A stretch of 64,000 bases of DNA. Origin: Meandrina meandrites (taxonomy: Eukaryota > Cnidaria > Anthozoa > Scleractinia > Meandrinidae). The DNA is taken from NCBI GenBank assembly GCA_963693305.1, contig OY855911.1, positions 33,177,939-33,241,938 on the forward strand, given 5' to 3'. Positions 13,369 through 25,787 of this stretch are shown in pieces. The notes beneath the pieces were generated by a model. That model made no database searches. It was given only the letters and a program-made list of their open reading frames with translations, and had not been told where the DNA came from. Within the stretch, counting starts at the first letter, position 1. Each line of letters starts with the position of its first letter. A program made the position numbers and the translations under genes.

Positions 13369-14741
13369 CTATTTTCCATTGGCTGTTAAATGACGCAGAG
13401 GAACGGTTTCATGTACATTGGTAGTTGACAAGTGGCGCCGAGGCAAAATAGGTGTCGTCATAGGCGTGGCACGTGACGCAGGGATGCCCAAGTACGCATC
13501 GGGACGATTGCTTTTTATACAACAAAGAATGCGGCCAAACTCCCGACGAAAATTCTCCGAAAATATCACATACAAGCAAGGATTAATCGCCCCGTTAAGA
13601 ACACCGATCCACGGAAGAAATACCTCCAGTTCTATAGGAAAGAGCGAGATTGTCTCGGGAAAATAAATCAACATTAGTTCCCGCGCTTGCAGTGGAAGCC
13701 AACATAGTGCAAACACGGCCACCACTGTAACAAGCATTGTAATGGCTTTTTTCGTCGTTTCGTGTGCTTTCTTTTGATATTCCAGTGTTTGATGACCCGG
13801 TAGCTCCCGCTTCCAAAGTTTCACGGCGATGAGAATGTATGCAACAGAAATAAAAACGAGAGGAATGAAATACGAACAAGTGGTAAAAGCTGTTGTGTAG
13901 TCCTTTTTAGCTTGAGGTGTCGGCCAGTTGATTTCGAGGCAATGGTATGTTCCATCGGCTTCACGGTGGTTCGTCGTCATTAAGAACAGCGGCAAGGCAA
14001 ATGCTACCGAGTAAAGCCAACTCGCAACCAATGATGCCTTCAGAACTTTGTTTGTGAAAATTCGTCGCAATGGAAACCATATGACGATGCATCGATCAAG
14101 ACTAATGAAGACAAGGTTTATTACAGAGCAGGAGATGGATAGCACTTGAGCGGAATGGAAAAACTTGCACAGAAATGTTCCCATAAATGTTCCAAACCAT
14201 TGATTCATTACATAAAGAAACTTGAGCATGTACGGCAATATACACGCCATTAGAATATCCGCAACCGCCATATTGGCAATCAGTATATTGGTTGAATTTC
14301 TCATGTAGTCTCGCGTGCTTACGATGTATATTACCACAGAGTTTCCTATCACGGCTACGATGAAAATTATGACCGCATAAATCGTGGTTACCGTGACAAA
14401 ACTTGGACTTAGGGAAAAGCCAGCTGCCGTTCCTCCATCGGACGTGTTTGAAGCCAGCTCCTCTCCTGAAGAGAAAAAGAAAATCAGCGCAAGTCAAATA
14501 AAGGTAATACGAAAATTATAAATATCGTGTTTTATCAACTAGGAACGCAAGAACGTTTTTTTTTTTTAATTACGACGACGACAACGAAAAAAATTCTGAT
14601 CTTTTCTTGAAGTTCAAAGCAAGTCAAGAATAAAGTCGATGGAGGATGGTGATGATAAACCATCGTAGTACGAGAAATAATAGCTGATAATTTACCTGTA
14701 TTCAAAGAAGTGGTGTTGAAGATTCTGTCTTCTATATCCAT
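13369..14741 (-). CDS. Class A (rhodopsin-like) neuropeptide-type G-protein-coupled receptor
   Basis: Two exons, 14741-14696 and 14465-13369, joined by a GT-AG intron in phase 1, encode 380 residues. The short N-terminal exon starts at an ATG and has an N-glycosylation site (NTT); a second site (NTS) follows the junction. Seven hydrophobic segments are visible. Diagnostic residues are GN in TM1 (N57), the ECL disulfide pair C115/C191, DRC at 139-141 in place of DRY, CWLP in TM6 (270-273), NPCLY in TM7 (310-314) and a likely palmitoylated CC at 330-331. Overall it resembles the peptide-receptor group (neuropeptide FF, QRFP, galanin-like). Such receptors sit in the plasma membrane and signal through heterotrimeric G proteins. 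Ligand and G-protein class cannot be read from sequence. It stands alone, with long empty DNA on both sides. Confidence 0.9.
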
Positions 14742-17700
14742 TCTGCTTTAATTATAAATCCACTGCGCAAAAAACCTGACAAAAAATACAGAGGGTAGGT
14801 GAGCCTTCATAGGTCTTGGTTAAAATATTCCAGCAGTTTTATCCAGCATTTCCAATCAATCAATCAATCAATCAATCCAACTTCGCGCTTACTCGAACCA
14901 AAATCGATTTCCCCTGGATTTCCGTCATACATTTACTGTAATTTTACCCTCGGTAACTCGAACCTCCCGCTAACTCGAAGCACTTTTCGTTTCCATTCAG
15001 GTCATTTTCTCATGATATAATTTTACCCTCGACTTGTAACTCGAGCCATGCCTGTCAATACATGACAAGTCAAAACAAACAGTGTACTGTAGTCCAAAAC
15101 ATTAAATTTATTTTGAAGCAGCTCTGTGAACTTTTTCCTTTCTTTTACATTACACAAAACGTGACGTCAGTTCAGCTCAGGTTCCGCTGGTTTTCACAAA
15201 GTGTTTCAAAATGTCAATAAATAAGTAATTTAGAGATGCATTGTTTTATTTTCACTCGACTTCTCTATTCTGTAATTAAATTTGATTAAATGTTAAAATT
15301 AAATGTACATTGCATGAATAGAAAAACAGTAAACACCGTTTTTTCTTTATTTCCAGTCATTTGTGAGTCTCAACTCCCGATAACTCGAACCTTTTTCAAT
15401 TTCCCTTGAAGGTTATCCCAGTAGGATGGCCTAGCCTGTGGCCAAGCTATCATGGGTGTCTCTTTTCCTTCACCCTCCACCCAGGCACAATTAAAGGCAA
15501 AATCAAACCTTGGAATTCTAGAATGTCAAATAAAATACGCCGATTTAGGCTCATTCTCGTCCCCAGAGCTACTCGTTTTATTTGTGCCGTTACGAGTAGC
15601 TCTGGACGCAGGAATTAATTCGAATTTTTTCATTGGTTGATGAAGAATAAATGCGCACCACGAAACAAAATTTTACACTACTACGCACGCACTCTGCTTC
15701 CGGACCGGAAATTAGCAGGAAAAAGATTTCTTAGAAAAATTATGGCGACCGGCAATGGATCAATTGCACGAAACTGTTATCGATACGTGGCTGTTGTAAA
15801 GAAGCACAAGATGACCTGTGTGAGTCCCTGTGTGAGCTAGGTTTCAAACGTTTAGCACTATCAGCAGGTTTAAAATCTGTCTTCGATCTCCCAAACTGCT
15901 GTAGGCGGTATGTTTTTAAAAACTCGTGTTTTTATTTTTCCATTGATTGATTTCGTGGAATATTGAAGCCTTGAGAGTCTGACAAAGTTTAGAAATTCAA
16001 CAGAACTCTACTCTATCACGTCTCCCAAAATCAAAATCTCTTTTTCTACCCCCATACAATGTTGAATGTTGTTCTGTACACTCTGTTGTCGTTGCATGGT
16101 CTTGATCAGTTGATGTTGCAAAAGGGTTTGTATCGATCTTGAAATTGTGTCTATTATCGTGCAAACTTGCGCCGTGGATTAGATATATTACCTTGAATGC
16201 TTACAGAATTACATTGTGCAATACATATCGGATTGTTAAGGTACAAAAGAAAATAGATTATGTTACAAGTATGTTTATCAGCATACTAGATTGAAGATTT
16301 ATGTGGAACATATATACTGGAACATTTCTTACATGTTCAGCAGACCACCACCATCATTTCAAGACTTTCAACTCAGTAAGCTTTATCAGTGTTAAATAAA
16401 AAAATATACAGCTGTGAGTTGAGTGTTTATAGTAAGAACAAGGAATATCAAAGTGTAGTTGTTAAAAATGTCCAGGGAAAAAATTTTTTTTTTTTTTGGT
16501 TCCAACACCACTTACTTGTTTTCCAACATTGCTTATACTGTGGAGGTGTAACACAGTTTATGTCTTCAAAGACTGCGGGCATCTGCAGGAACTGGCATAA
16601 TTTGGCCTTTGCACCACTTGGCATAAAGGGGGACAGGTGAAGGAAGGAAATTGGCATTGTTTCATTTTATATTCATGTATATGTTTAATAAGATTTAAAA
16701 CAAACAAGTGCTCTTGAGAGTAACCTTGACAATTCTAGACTTATTAAAGGCTGCATTTGCCCCAGTGAACCTGTTCACCTTGATTTATTTAGTGCTGCAT
16801 TGACATATAAATCTATAGCTGATGTCAAATCAGGTCACTTACAAACCTGTCTGTGATTCTCCCAATATTTGAGGTCAGATGTTTGCAGTGGAGTTGAAGC
16901 ACAAAAACTGAGAATAACCAGACCCTGTCAACTGCAAGCCTAGGTCATAGTGTTGCATAATCTTTTATAGTAGTGCTGCCTTATGACCATTCATAATATT
17001 TATGGGGAAAGGGATGGCTCATGGGTAAAATGGGTCAGGTTCCCCCTATCTTTTCTCGCAAAATACAAAATTCATAGGTTCACCTTTCCCAAGTGAATTA
17101 GGGGCATTTTTTGTCCCCTGCATTTCAGTGTATTGATAACCTAAGAAATAAGAAAGTGGGTTATGGAGTAACATGAACACTTGCATTGGCATCTGTGGAC
17201 AGGTAATTATTTTCATTTAATTTAACAAAATAATACCAAATGTTTCAAAATATATCCTGTTAACCCTGTTTCCTCTTAAATAATTTTTACAACAGCAGCT
17301 CACTTCAGGTTTAAGAATTTAATTTTATTATAAATTAAGTATTTGCGGTCTCAGCATTCAGGTGGAGTGCACACAATTTTTATAAATTGCCAAGTAATAT
17401 TGCACTGGCATGTAAGTCAAAATTAATGAACATCTGTCAGAAAGTTTTTGTAGTTACCAAGTGATTGTTATCTCAAGTACCCTCTTCAGGGTCATCCTGA
17501 AAAAGTAGAAAAAAGTCAAGTTCTTGAACTAATTTCTCACCCATTCCTATGCGCAAGAATTATTCAGTACAAATACTGACTCCTCTTCATTGTGAGTGGT
17601 CCTCTTTCCCATAATGTATTGAGCTTATAAGTTATAGCCAAATCTGAGTCCTAAATCTTTCGTAGAAAAATATTTTTGCATGAAGTATTCAAAATATCAC

Positions 17701-18461
17701 TGGCAAATCTGAAGGAGGTTGTAATTCTTTTGGGGTGATGGAAAATATTTTAACATTTTTACTCGTATTAAAAAAACACACAGAAAACAGATCCACTTTC
17801 AACCCCTCCTCCTTGAAATTAATATTTCCCAGTTTGATTTTCCCCTTCACTTTAATTATAAAATTTAAAACATAAGGAAAGAAAATCAATCTTAATTCAA
17901 AGGGAAGGCATTCTTGTGGAACTACGAATCGCAATTTGAAGACAAGATTTTCAAATGCAATACCATAAGACTGATATTATATTTTCTTTGCAATATATTT
18001 AATTTACAGTGCTAAATCTATCCACTCAATTAACGAACGTCTAAAGTGGCTTTTCAAAAACACTCGAAGGCGACTGAGATTGTCCGTTTTTAATTATCTT
18101 GTTATATGGAACACTAAGACTTTCTAGAATTCCACATCAACATACAAAATTCATCTGACATTTGTACATGTACTTCTTTCATACCTGATTATAGAAAATT
18201 GGACGTTTCGACATCCGTTGATAAAACACAAAAATAATACCGCTTCTGCACGGCATCGACGACTAAGGCAGCTTTCTGTTCACTTTTCAGATCGCTTTTA
18301 TTCTCAATCGTTCAGCATAAATGAAAATCAACGGCTCTTTTGAGCGCTTTGTTGAACGTCTTTTCAGGATCAGCCATTAACACAAACTCTCTCCCCTCCC
18401 CCTCCCTCAGGATTAACAAGTGAGCATGAGCAGTTGTGTTGAAAGCTGCTACACATGCGCT
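14742..18461. other. Gene-poor stretch with dispersed repeat words
   Basis: No confident gene. Between 14.88 and 15.41 kb the word TAACTCGAACC and close variants recur (GGTAACTCGAACC, CTAACTCGAAG, GATAACTCGAACC), which looks like a decayed repeat. A 14-bp-arm hairpin (CCAGAGCTACTCGT) lies at 15572-15614. A candidate isolated first exon at 15742-15819 is treated as a finding. From 16 to 18.4 kb I see only AT-rich DNA with poly-A/T runs. Confidence 0.4.
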
Positions 18462-18612
18462 ACCGGATGTCAGAAAATTTCTGACATCCGGTATTGGCTG
18501 CGTCCAGAGCCCTCCGTTTCGCCGACCACTTGACCAAAAGAAACGGGGGCTCTGGGGACGAGAATGGACAACCTCGTTCCCAGGGTCTCTCTCGACTCTG
18601 GGAACGAGGTTG
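18462..18612. repeat. Three adjacent hairpin-forming inverted repeats
   Basis: A perfect palindrome with 15-bp arms (ACCGGATGTCAGAAA) and a one-base centre lies at 18462-18492. It is followed by an inverted pair CCAGAGCCC-TCCGTTTC / GAAACGGGGGCTCTGG (about 18504-18556) and then by ACCTCGTTCCCAG / CTGGGAACGAGGT (about 18571-18612). The spacing is tight and the region reads open on both strands for that reason. These are most likely nested or composite MITE remnants. Confidence 0.6.
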
Positions 18613-20640
18613 CTGTCAGGACAACAAACAAACAGTATGGCGTGCCAAGGAACGAATTTTGTGAACCGAAAAAAATTGGAAGGAACACATAAAATTGTGG
18701 AAATTGTCTTTTCGGTGTCTTTTAGAACGTCAGGCAACTGATATGAGCACGATCGAAAGAAATTACTGCATACCGGTCTTTATACTTCAACAATCGATTG
18801 TACATGTACATGATCATGTTATTACCAGGTGGTGACAATTAATGTCGGGTGCAGGTTAGTACCACCACGCAAAGGCTGAATTACATTACATTTTCACAAA
18901 AACAGTGTTTAAAAAATTATTTTTTCCCCTAATTAAAGTTATCGTCTAAAAGTTTGGCCTTTCTCAGGCTCAAAAGGGTGTCTGTCGAGCGCGGCGACGT
19001 TAGCATCTCGAAGCATTCCATCTCCCGGTTTCTTTGTTCGCTCGTAACTCGTAACTTCCCCGCTCGCGCGAAACCACAAACAAGAGGAAACCACAAACAA
19101 GAAGTCCTGCTCGGTGGCTACGTCGCTGCTCAGTTTCGCAGATTCCTTGCTCGCTGCTTCTCGCAAAGAAAAAGACCTAGAAACCTCTTGCCTACTCAGA
19201 CACTGAGCAGTCCGAGTGCGGGGCGATATGAAACAATTAGAAAATTCCTGGTCACTTTATACTACCCCAGTATTAATAATAAAATCATGCTTTTGTTATT
19301 AAACGATGGAAGTGTCCACTCCATGTTGTTTTAATACCCCATTCCGCTAACAGTTGAACGTGCTGGACAGCGAGAAAATATTCATTCGAACCGGCATCAC
19401 CACCGAAACATACGTAATTTTAGGTACATACGCTGGCCACTCGGTCAAGCTTCGCTAAATGTTCAGAAAAAATTCGCCTTAAGAAACAACTGAAATTTTG
19501 CGTTTTATTTTATCGAACTTACCGATGCGTAGTTGAGTGATTCCTGAGCATGGAAATTTGCTTGCGCGTGTTTTTTCATTTGAGCATTTGACATCTGAAA
19601 CTCCGTAACGAATTTGGCGAGGGTTGTTGGCCTGCATACTGAAGGCTCTTATTTCGTCTCGACGCAGCAGGTGACGACGGCACACGGGCAAGGGGTTTTA
19701 TAATTTTAAATTGCTTTTAAAAATAAATGAATTGTGCCCATTCGTCTCTTATATGAGCAAATTGTGTTTTTATGCCTGTTATCATAATCACGAGAAGTGG
19801 CCGTTAAATAAATCCGTGATGGGTCACGACCACTTATAAGCGACAAAAGAAACACAAAATGCATGCCTCAGTCGATTTTGACGTTTCACGAAGAGATACA
19901 GCTGGTTCGATTTATGTTGACACTTTTGACCAACCTGCGGGATGGTGTGCCTCTTATATTTCTGCATTTTGTCCCAAGAAACGCGGACTCCTCGTTCTGG
20001 GACGAGATTGCAGAAACTGATACTTGTCGGTGCATGCACAAGCATGGTGGCACAATCGTAATTTTTTAACTGGTCGAACCAGTTTATTTATTTTCCCGAG
20101 TACGAAGGTGGGGGGGGGGGGGGGGGGGAGGGGAGAGGGGTGCTCGCTTATATAAGCTGATGCTAATTTGTTATAGCTGATTAGATCTTCTACATTTAGA
20201 GGATCCGGTACTTCTATTTCGTCACGGTGGTCCTTGCAAATTTAAATTCGTTTGATAGATTTTGACCACTTGGGTTTGAAATCGGGGTATGGTTTGTGCA
20301 CTCCCGTCAGTCTAGTCAGTAGCTTTTGGAGGAAAATATCTCTATCGTTGTTATTCCCCCCCCCCCCCCCCTCCCCCCGCTTGGGAAGCGCGATTTAAAA
20401 ATGTTAGGAATGTGAGGCCCTTATCAAATTTTTAGGCAAACCGAAGCAGTTCCCGGGTACAGTCTGGTCTTAAATAGGGTACTGATTTTGGGGTCAGGTC
20501 TGAAATAGGTTGGGAAAATCGCATATTTTGCTCTAAAATAGGGTAAGGGTTTCCCGAAGAGTGCCGCACACCCCCACACCCAACGGAGCGTACCCCCCAC
20601 CCGGAATGTTTTTATTCGTCCTTTAAAGCAAATAATCGAG
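18613..20640. other. Gene-free stretch with a long G homopolymer
   Basis: No gene is supported. A 126-codon open frame on the + strand near 19 kb has no recognisable domain and sits in repetitive-looking DNA (the phrase GGAAACCACAAACAAGA is duplicated at 19060-19100). A G run of about 19 bases begins near 20112 and a C run of about 15 lies near 20358. Both are likely assembly-fragile. Confidence 0.4.
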
Positions 20641-20769
20641 TAGACTACGAGCAGCCCCTATTTTTTCGCAGTCCGTCGAGCGTGAAGCGATAAAAAAATG
20701 ACCGCGCGAAATTTTATTTTCGCTTCACGCTCGACGGGCTGCGAAAAAATAGGGGCTGCTTGTAGTCTA
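20641..20769. mobile_element. 129-bp foldback MITE with 9-bp target duplication
   Basis: Terminal inverted repeats of about 50 bp begin TAGACTACGAGCAGCCCC and end GGGGCTGCTTGTAGTCTA. They are flanked by identical 9-bp direct repeats ATAATCGAG (20632-20640 and 20770-20778). The two arms are separated by only about 25 bp. Long TIRs with a 9-bp duplication are typical of Mutator-like (MULE) elements, so I call this a MULE-type MITE. There is no coding capacity. Confidence 0.8.
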
Positions 20770-20778
20770 ATAATCGAG

Positions 20779-22800
20779 CGGACTCGCCAGGCAATGAAGC
20801 CTTCTTCAGTGAAGGCAAATCACACTACTGCTTGACGAACCCAGCCTTAGTAGTAGTGTAGTGCTAGGGGTGTACATGTGCGTTCGATTCTCCGGGCTCT
20901 CGTCCGGCTACAGAACAGAAAGAGCAGGACATTTCTGTCACGCAAGGGTCTTTGAAGCTGGAATAAAAAAAATCCGTAATCGCAATAAAAACATTTTGTG
21001 AGTTTGTTTTTCTACCAATTGTTTACAAATGTATTTACTTTACTAAAGTTCGAAAGACATGCATCGCATTGGTAATCAGTTCATCCGCCATCGCAAATCA
21101 AACAACATCCACGTGTAAATTGCTTACAAATGTTTCTTTACCGATAGCTTGAATATTCATCCTGTTCTTAAGCTCAAGTACTACTACAATGAACGGCCGA
21201 TTTTCCTTGCTAAAGTGTTTTAGGGTGTGTGTTAGGGTGTGTGTGTGGCTAAGCGAGAAAACACGGCCTATAGAACTGATCCAAAGCAAGTTTACACACT
21301 GAAGTCCACAGTTAATTGTTTTGATGATCGCAAATGTAAATGTAGGCCGGCAGTCGTTGGCGGCTACTGTTATTGATCTCGTTCCCTAAATTGAAAGAAA
21401 GAGCGACTTAAACCATAAAGAGACTTGCGTTTTCGTTTGGGAATTCTGCACCCTTTCGACACATTCACGATGGCGAATTGAAGGAACTCCAGCACTCGCG
21501 CGAAAGTTAGCGATGAGTGAGAAGGTTTGATCATTGTGTTGTAGTTTTTAAAGGAGATGACTAGTCGTGGGTTAGCAGGAAACTGCTCATGAACTGGTGA
21601 ATTCTAAGAATATTGGAAAAACTCTAGTTCAGCCCGTGAAGTTCACACCAGATTGAAAACTGGTAAGAAGACTGAAATATTGATAAGTTAACTAAGTCAT
21701 GCTTCAAAGCACTGCCTGTCCGCTGTATAAATACACACATAAGTCAGCTAAATACAAATCAAACCAAAAAGACTTACGTCGGTCTATTCAAGAACTGATT
21801 GGAAACAGTTCAAAACAACTTACGTTTTCGACGCTTGCTGCCGCTGTTGCTCAGCACTTCGAGAACCAAATGTGCCAAAGTGCATGCTGTGATTCAACTA
21901 ATAATCCCAGCTGCATGTTTAGCATAAAAATGATCGATACAAAATGGCATTCGGTTGACAGTTAAGCGCATACAAAACAAACAAAAACAAACGGAAAGTC
22001 TAATGTTCTTGGCAACTTCATATGTTTTGTTTTGTTATCGGACGCCAGAATTTTATACAGTTTTCTGTGCATCACTGATATCGGATCCAAAAGTAGAGAT
22101 GAAAAATCTGTGAAACTGGCTGTTGGTGAAACTTTTTTCTCACGCTATCGACGATCGACAGGTCCGTATGCGGAATCCCTGCGTTGATTTTCATATACTT
22201 GGTGAAATGAGTTATCGTTACAGAATGGCGGTAGGTCCGAAAGACACATTTAATGACAGCTAAGACTTAACTCGTGGAGTATCACAAAAACTTTGAGGTC
22301 TTTTGAGGGAGAAAGAAAATCGCTATGGTTACACTAAGTTAAAGGGAGTATTGGGGCGCATCGGATCATTTTCAGAATCGCGCAAGTTTTCTGAAGCTAT
22401 TGTTTCTTCTCTAGAAGAAGCACAAAAGGTTATTTTAGTGTTTACTTTAGAAATTAAAACCCGTGGAAAATAGAACACTTTTCTGTGGTTTACGCCTAGT
22501 ATTTAAATTATTCAAAGAGAGAGGTCGGCCAGAGGTAATGTAGAACAGTGGTTAGGCTATGAATATCCCGGGATGAATATCTAATCTCTAGCAAATGCAC
22601 AGCTCAGAACTTGCGTCTTTCTCTTCTTATCTGGACTAGATTATGTCAAAGCCTCACGAAATTGTGTTTCTTGGGGAATGGTTAGTTAACTCAGTTTGTT
22701 AATGATAAATACTTTTAATGGGAAGGGAGTACTGAAATGATTTATCTTTAGTTACTTAGTAATTCAGGTTTTCATATCAGCTTAGTATCTTTGCGGCACG
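20779..22800. other. Gene-free stretch
   Basis: An open frame of 88 codons at 21699-21965 has no recognisable domain and no supporting splice context. A short GT-rich microsatellite lies at about 21224-21247. Nothing else is supported. Confidence 0.4.
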
Positions 22801-22809
22801 GAAAAGAAT

Positions 22810-24513
22810 GGCATAGGGTAAAATATGGACTGGACCATTGGACCATTGGACTATTGGACTATTTTTTGGACTATTTCATGGACTAAATTTTGGACTATTT
22901 TTTTAATCTTTTTTAAGGGGTGGGTAGGTAGTTTTGTCAGGGGGTGGTTTATTATTTGTTCTTCCTCAGGGAGGGGTAAGTAGGTAGGGTTAGGTAGTTT
23001 TTTGGGGGGAGGGGTGGGTAGGTAAATTTTGTTAAAATTTATTATTCTCACTTAGGAAGGGGTGGGTAGGTAGGTAGTTTTGTCAAGGGAGGTGGTTAAT
23101 CATATGATCCTCCTTAGGGAGGGGAAGGAGGTAATTACAGCACTTGTGTCATTACACATGATAATCCATCTGAAAGCAATGGTCACACAACACATGTACG
23201 CATGCGCACAGCCTATTACCCGTGGTCATGGGAGGGGAATGTAATCAAAAGTTGTCATCTGTGAGGGGAGGAGGTCGTAATTATTACAGAAAAGTTACCA
23301 GCATTAGGGAAACTTTTTCTCGATTCTTGTCCGCTCAGTCGCTTATTGACTCGTACCAATGTAACTTGCTGCAATAAAAAAAATATACCTGAACAGTATT
23401 CGACACTCAGTCAGGGTTCAAGGACTCACTTTCTTTGCCTTTTTGCTGCAGCTGTCGCTTGTGTCGCAAGCTAAAAGCTTCCGTGCAAAGTAAAGTTACC
23501 GACTATTTCAAATCAGTTGGAACAGTTACGAGTTTCATTACAAAGCAAGCTTTATATAAAACGGCTTCTACTATATATTTCCGTCACAAGCCATATTTCC
23601 ATTTCTTTGAACCCTGACTGAGTGTCGAATACTGTCCAGGTATATTCTTTTTGGTGCAGTGTGTTGTGATTGCAAAAGATTAAAGACATTTTGTTATTGT
23701 TCTGTCTGAAAAAACGTAACGAACATGTTATCAGCCAAGGTGCGTTGCAGCGATAAGAGCTTCTTGGATGACTGCTTATAGCTGGCTAGCGGCTAGAGAA
23801 TGACTTTGTAACTGGCCAAAAATGTTTTCTTTTGCGGAGCGCTGTCAGTCAGAGCAAGATTAAAGGAAATGGAAATAACTCTTGTGACGGAAATATATAG
23901 TAGAAGCCGACTGGTGCAAACGATCCATTATTTTAGCAAATTATAAGCAGCAAGTTACATTGGTACGACTCAATAAGCAACTGAGCGGACAAGAATTGAG
24001 AAAAAGTTTCCCTAATGCTGGTAACTTTTCTGTAATAATTACGACCTCCTCCCCTCACAGATGACAACTTTTGCTTACATTCTCCTCCCATGACCACGGG
24101 TAATAGGCTGTGTGCATGCGTACATGTGTTGTGTGACCATTGCTTTCAGATGGATTATCATGTGTAATGACACAAGTGCTGTAATTACCTCCTTCCCCTC
24201 CCTAAGGAGGATCATATGATTAACCACCTCCCTTGACAAAACTACCTACCTACCCACCCCTTCCTAAGTGAGAATAACAAATTTTAACAAATTTACCTAC
24301 CCACCCCTCCCCCCAAAAAACTACCTAACTCCTACCTACTTACCCCTCCCTGAGGAAGAACAAATGATAAACCACCCCCTGACAAAACTACCTACCCACC
24401 CCTTAAAAAAGATTAAAAAAATAGTCCAAAATTTAGTCCATGAAATAGTCCAAAAAATAGTCCAAAAAATAGTCCAATAGTCCAATGGTCCAGTCCATAT
24501 TTTACCCTATGCC
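22810..24513. mobile_element. 1704-bp foldback transposon, MULE-like, non-autonomous
   Basis: The ends are GGCATAGGGTAAAATATGG and its exact reverse complement, flanked by identical 9-bp direct repeats GAAAAGAAT (22801-22809 and 24514-24522). The inverted arms run about 560 bp each (roughly 22810-23373 and 23946-24513) and are highly similar. The outer part of each arm is a run of short units built on GGACTATT / AATAGTCC, followed by GGGTGGGTAGGTAG phrases. Two smaller inverted pairs are nested in the middle: CGACACTCAGTCAGGGTTCA (about 23400) with its complement near 23610, and a GCTTCTACTATATATTTCC pair (about 23564 and 23890). No transposase frame is present. Long TIRs and a 9-bp duplication suggest a Mutator-type element. 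Confidence 0.85.
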
Positions 24514-24522
24514 GAAAAGAAT

Positions 24523-25430
24523 CTATGTAATCAACATTCAATAGCTATCTGAAAAGATTGTATCACATATATCAGGAAAATTGACAATAATGGATATGTA
24601 AGTCAAAGAAAAAATAACAGCAGAATTATAACGAAAGTTTAAGTAAAAAGGAAATTTGTCCTTAATAATCAGTGTGGTTTTCGATGAAATTAAGAAAGCA
24701 GAGCCAAGCCCCCGCATCAGAGAGGCTAACTCTCTTTTTTATCGCACCCACGCTACAAGATGCTTTATGATCCTCAGTTTTTCTTATGATTACTGATAAG
24801 GGCTTACATTTGCCCGAGGAATAAAACGGATGTGATTACTCAACGGCAAATCGACACACACGAAACACTTTACATGTACTGAAGGCCGACAACATATCCT
24901 CATGCCACTTTTGCAGGACTCGGATCTCACAGTTTTTAAAAAACCTTTTTGCCTTAGGGAGTACGTCATATGTAGTAGAAAATAATCGGACAAATGATTA
25001 GAAAAAAACAAATCTCTGCGAGCTAAAGTGAGGTGTCGTTATATGTGTTCAGTTATATTATCACGGCCGAGTAATTGAGCTCTAGTTTTTTTACCCTCAA
25101 GGGCAATTAAACTTCTGAGTGAAATGGAATTTGTAAAGTTACGTGCCAACAGCCTGATATCAGTAACTCAGTCGGATCTGCGGATGCATCCGGCCTACAG
25201 GACATCTCGACTCTATCTTAAATACTCAGGCATAGATTTGAATATAATTTTACTCTAATGAGATAAAGTTAATTTCCGAGAAACGTGACCCTTGTAAGTT
25301 TCAGATTTAGCAGCTTTTTTCCTCTATTAACTGTTACTTTTAGAGATTTGGACCTTTAGGGAAGCGGCTACCGTATGGACCGATCCATTTTGCTATATAT
25401 CGCGTGTTTCATGTCAGCATAAACATAGCT
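24523..25430. other. Gene-free stretch
   Basis: Short unsupported open frames only. I see no repeats, exons or RNA genes until the tRNA-bearing inverted repeat that begins near 25436. Confidence 0.4.
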
Positions 25431-25509
25431 ACTTCTGAAGGTGATATGTGATCTTCGCAGTGAATTTCCAATTTAAGCAATTGGAATAAAGAAGCCTGAA
25501 AAAAATCAG

Positions 25510-25581
25510 GGCTTCAACGGGATTCGAACCCGTAACCTCCGCGATACCGGTGCGATGCTCTACCAACTGAGCTATGAAGCC
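25510..25581 (-). tRNA. tRNA-Thr-like unit, predicted anticodon GGU (copy 1)
   Basis: The 72-nt unit folds as a cloverleaf: acceptor GGCTTCA/TGAAGCC, D stem GCTC/GAGC, T arm ACGGG-TTCGAAT-CCCGT. The anticodon loop reads CCGGTAT, giving GGU. Position 33 is C instead of the near-universal U, and the last anticodon-stem pair (A31-C39) is mismatched. Eukaryotic nuclear tRNA-Thr normally carries AGU, UGU or CGU, so this is probably a tRNA-derived repeat and not a working gene. Confidence 0.5.
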
Positions 25582-25649
25582 ACACATTGGGAGCGAGGTC
25601 AATTGTGAACTCACAATTGACCTTGTGAACTCACAATTAAAAAAATCAG

Positions 25650-25721
25650 GGCTTCAACGGGATTCGAACCCGTAACCTCCGCGATACCGGTGCGATGCTC
25701 TACCAACTGAGCTATGAAGCC
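25650..25721 (-). tRNA. tRNA-Thr-like unit, predicted anticodon GGU (copy 2)
   Basis: Identical to copy 1 over the cloverleaf, and in the same orientation. It lies 68 bp from copy 1. It forms the left inner arm of the central palindrome and mirrors copy 3. Confidence 0.5.
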
Positions 25722-25787
25722 ACACATTGGGAGCGAGGTCAATTGTGAGTACTCAAGTACTCACAATTGACCTCGCTCCCAATGTGT

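Noticed and set aside
18954..19334. 126-codon open frame on the + strand
   Set aside because: No domain, no splice context, and the DNA contains a local duplication; looks like repeat-derived sequence.
23435..23617. 60-codon frame inside the 1.7-kb foldback element
   Set aside because: Too short and without transposase motifs; the element appears non-autonomous.
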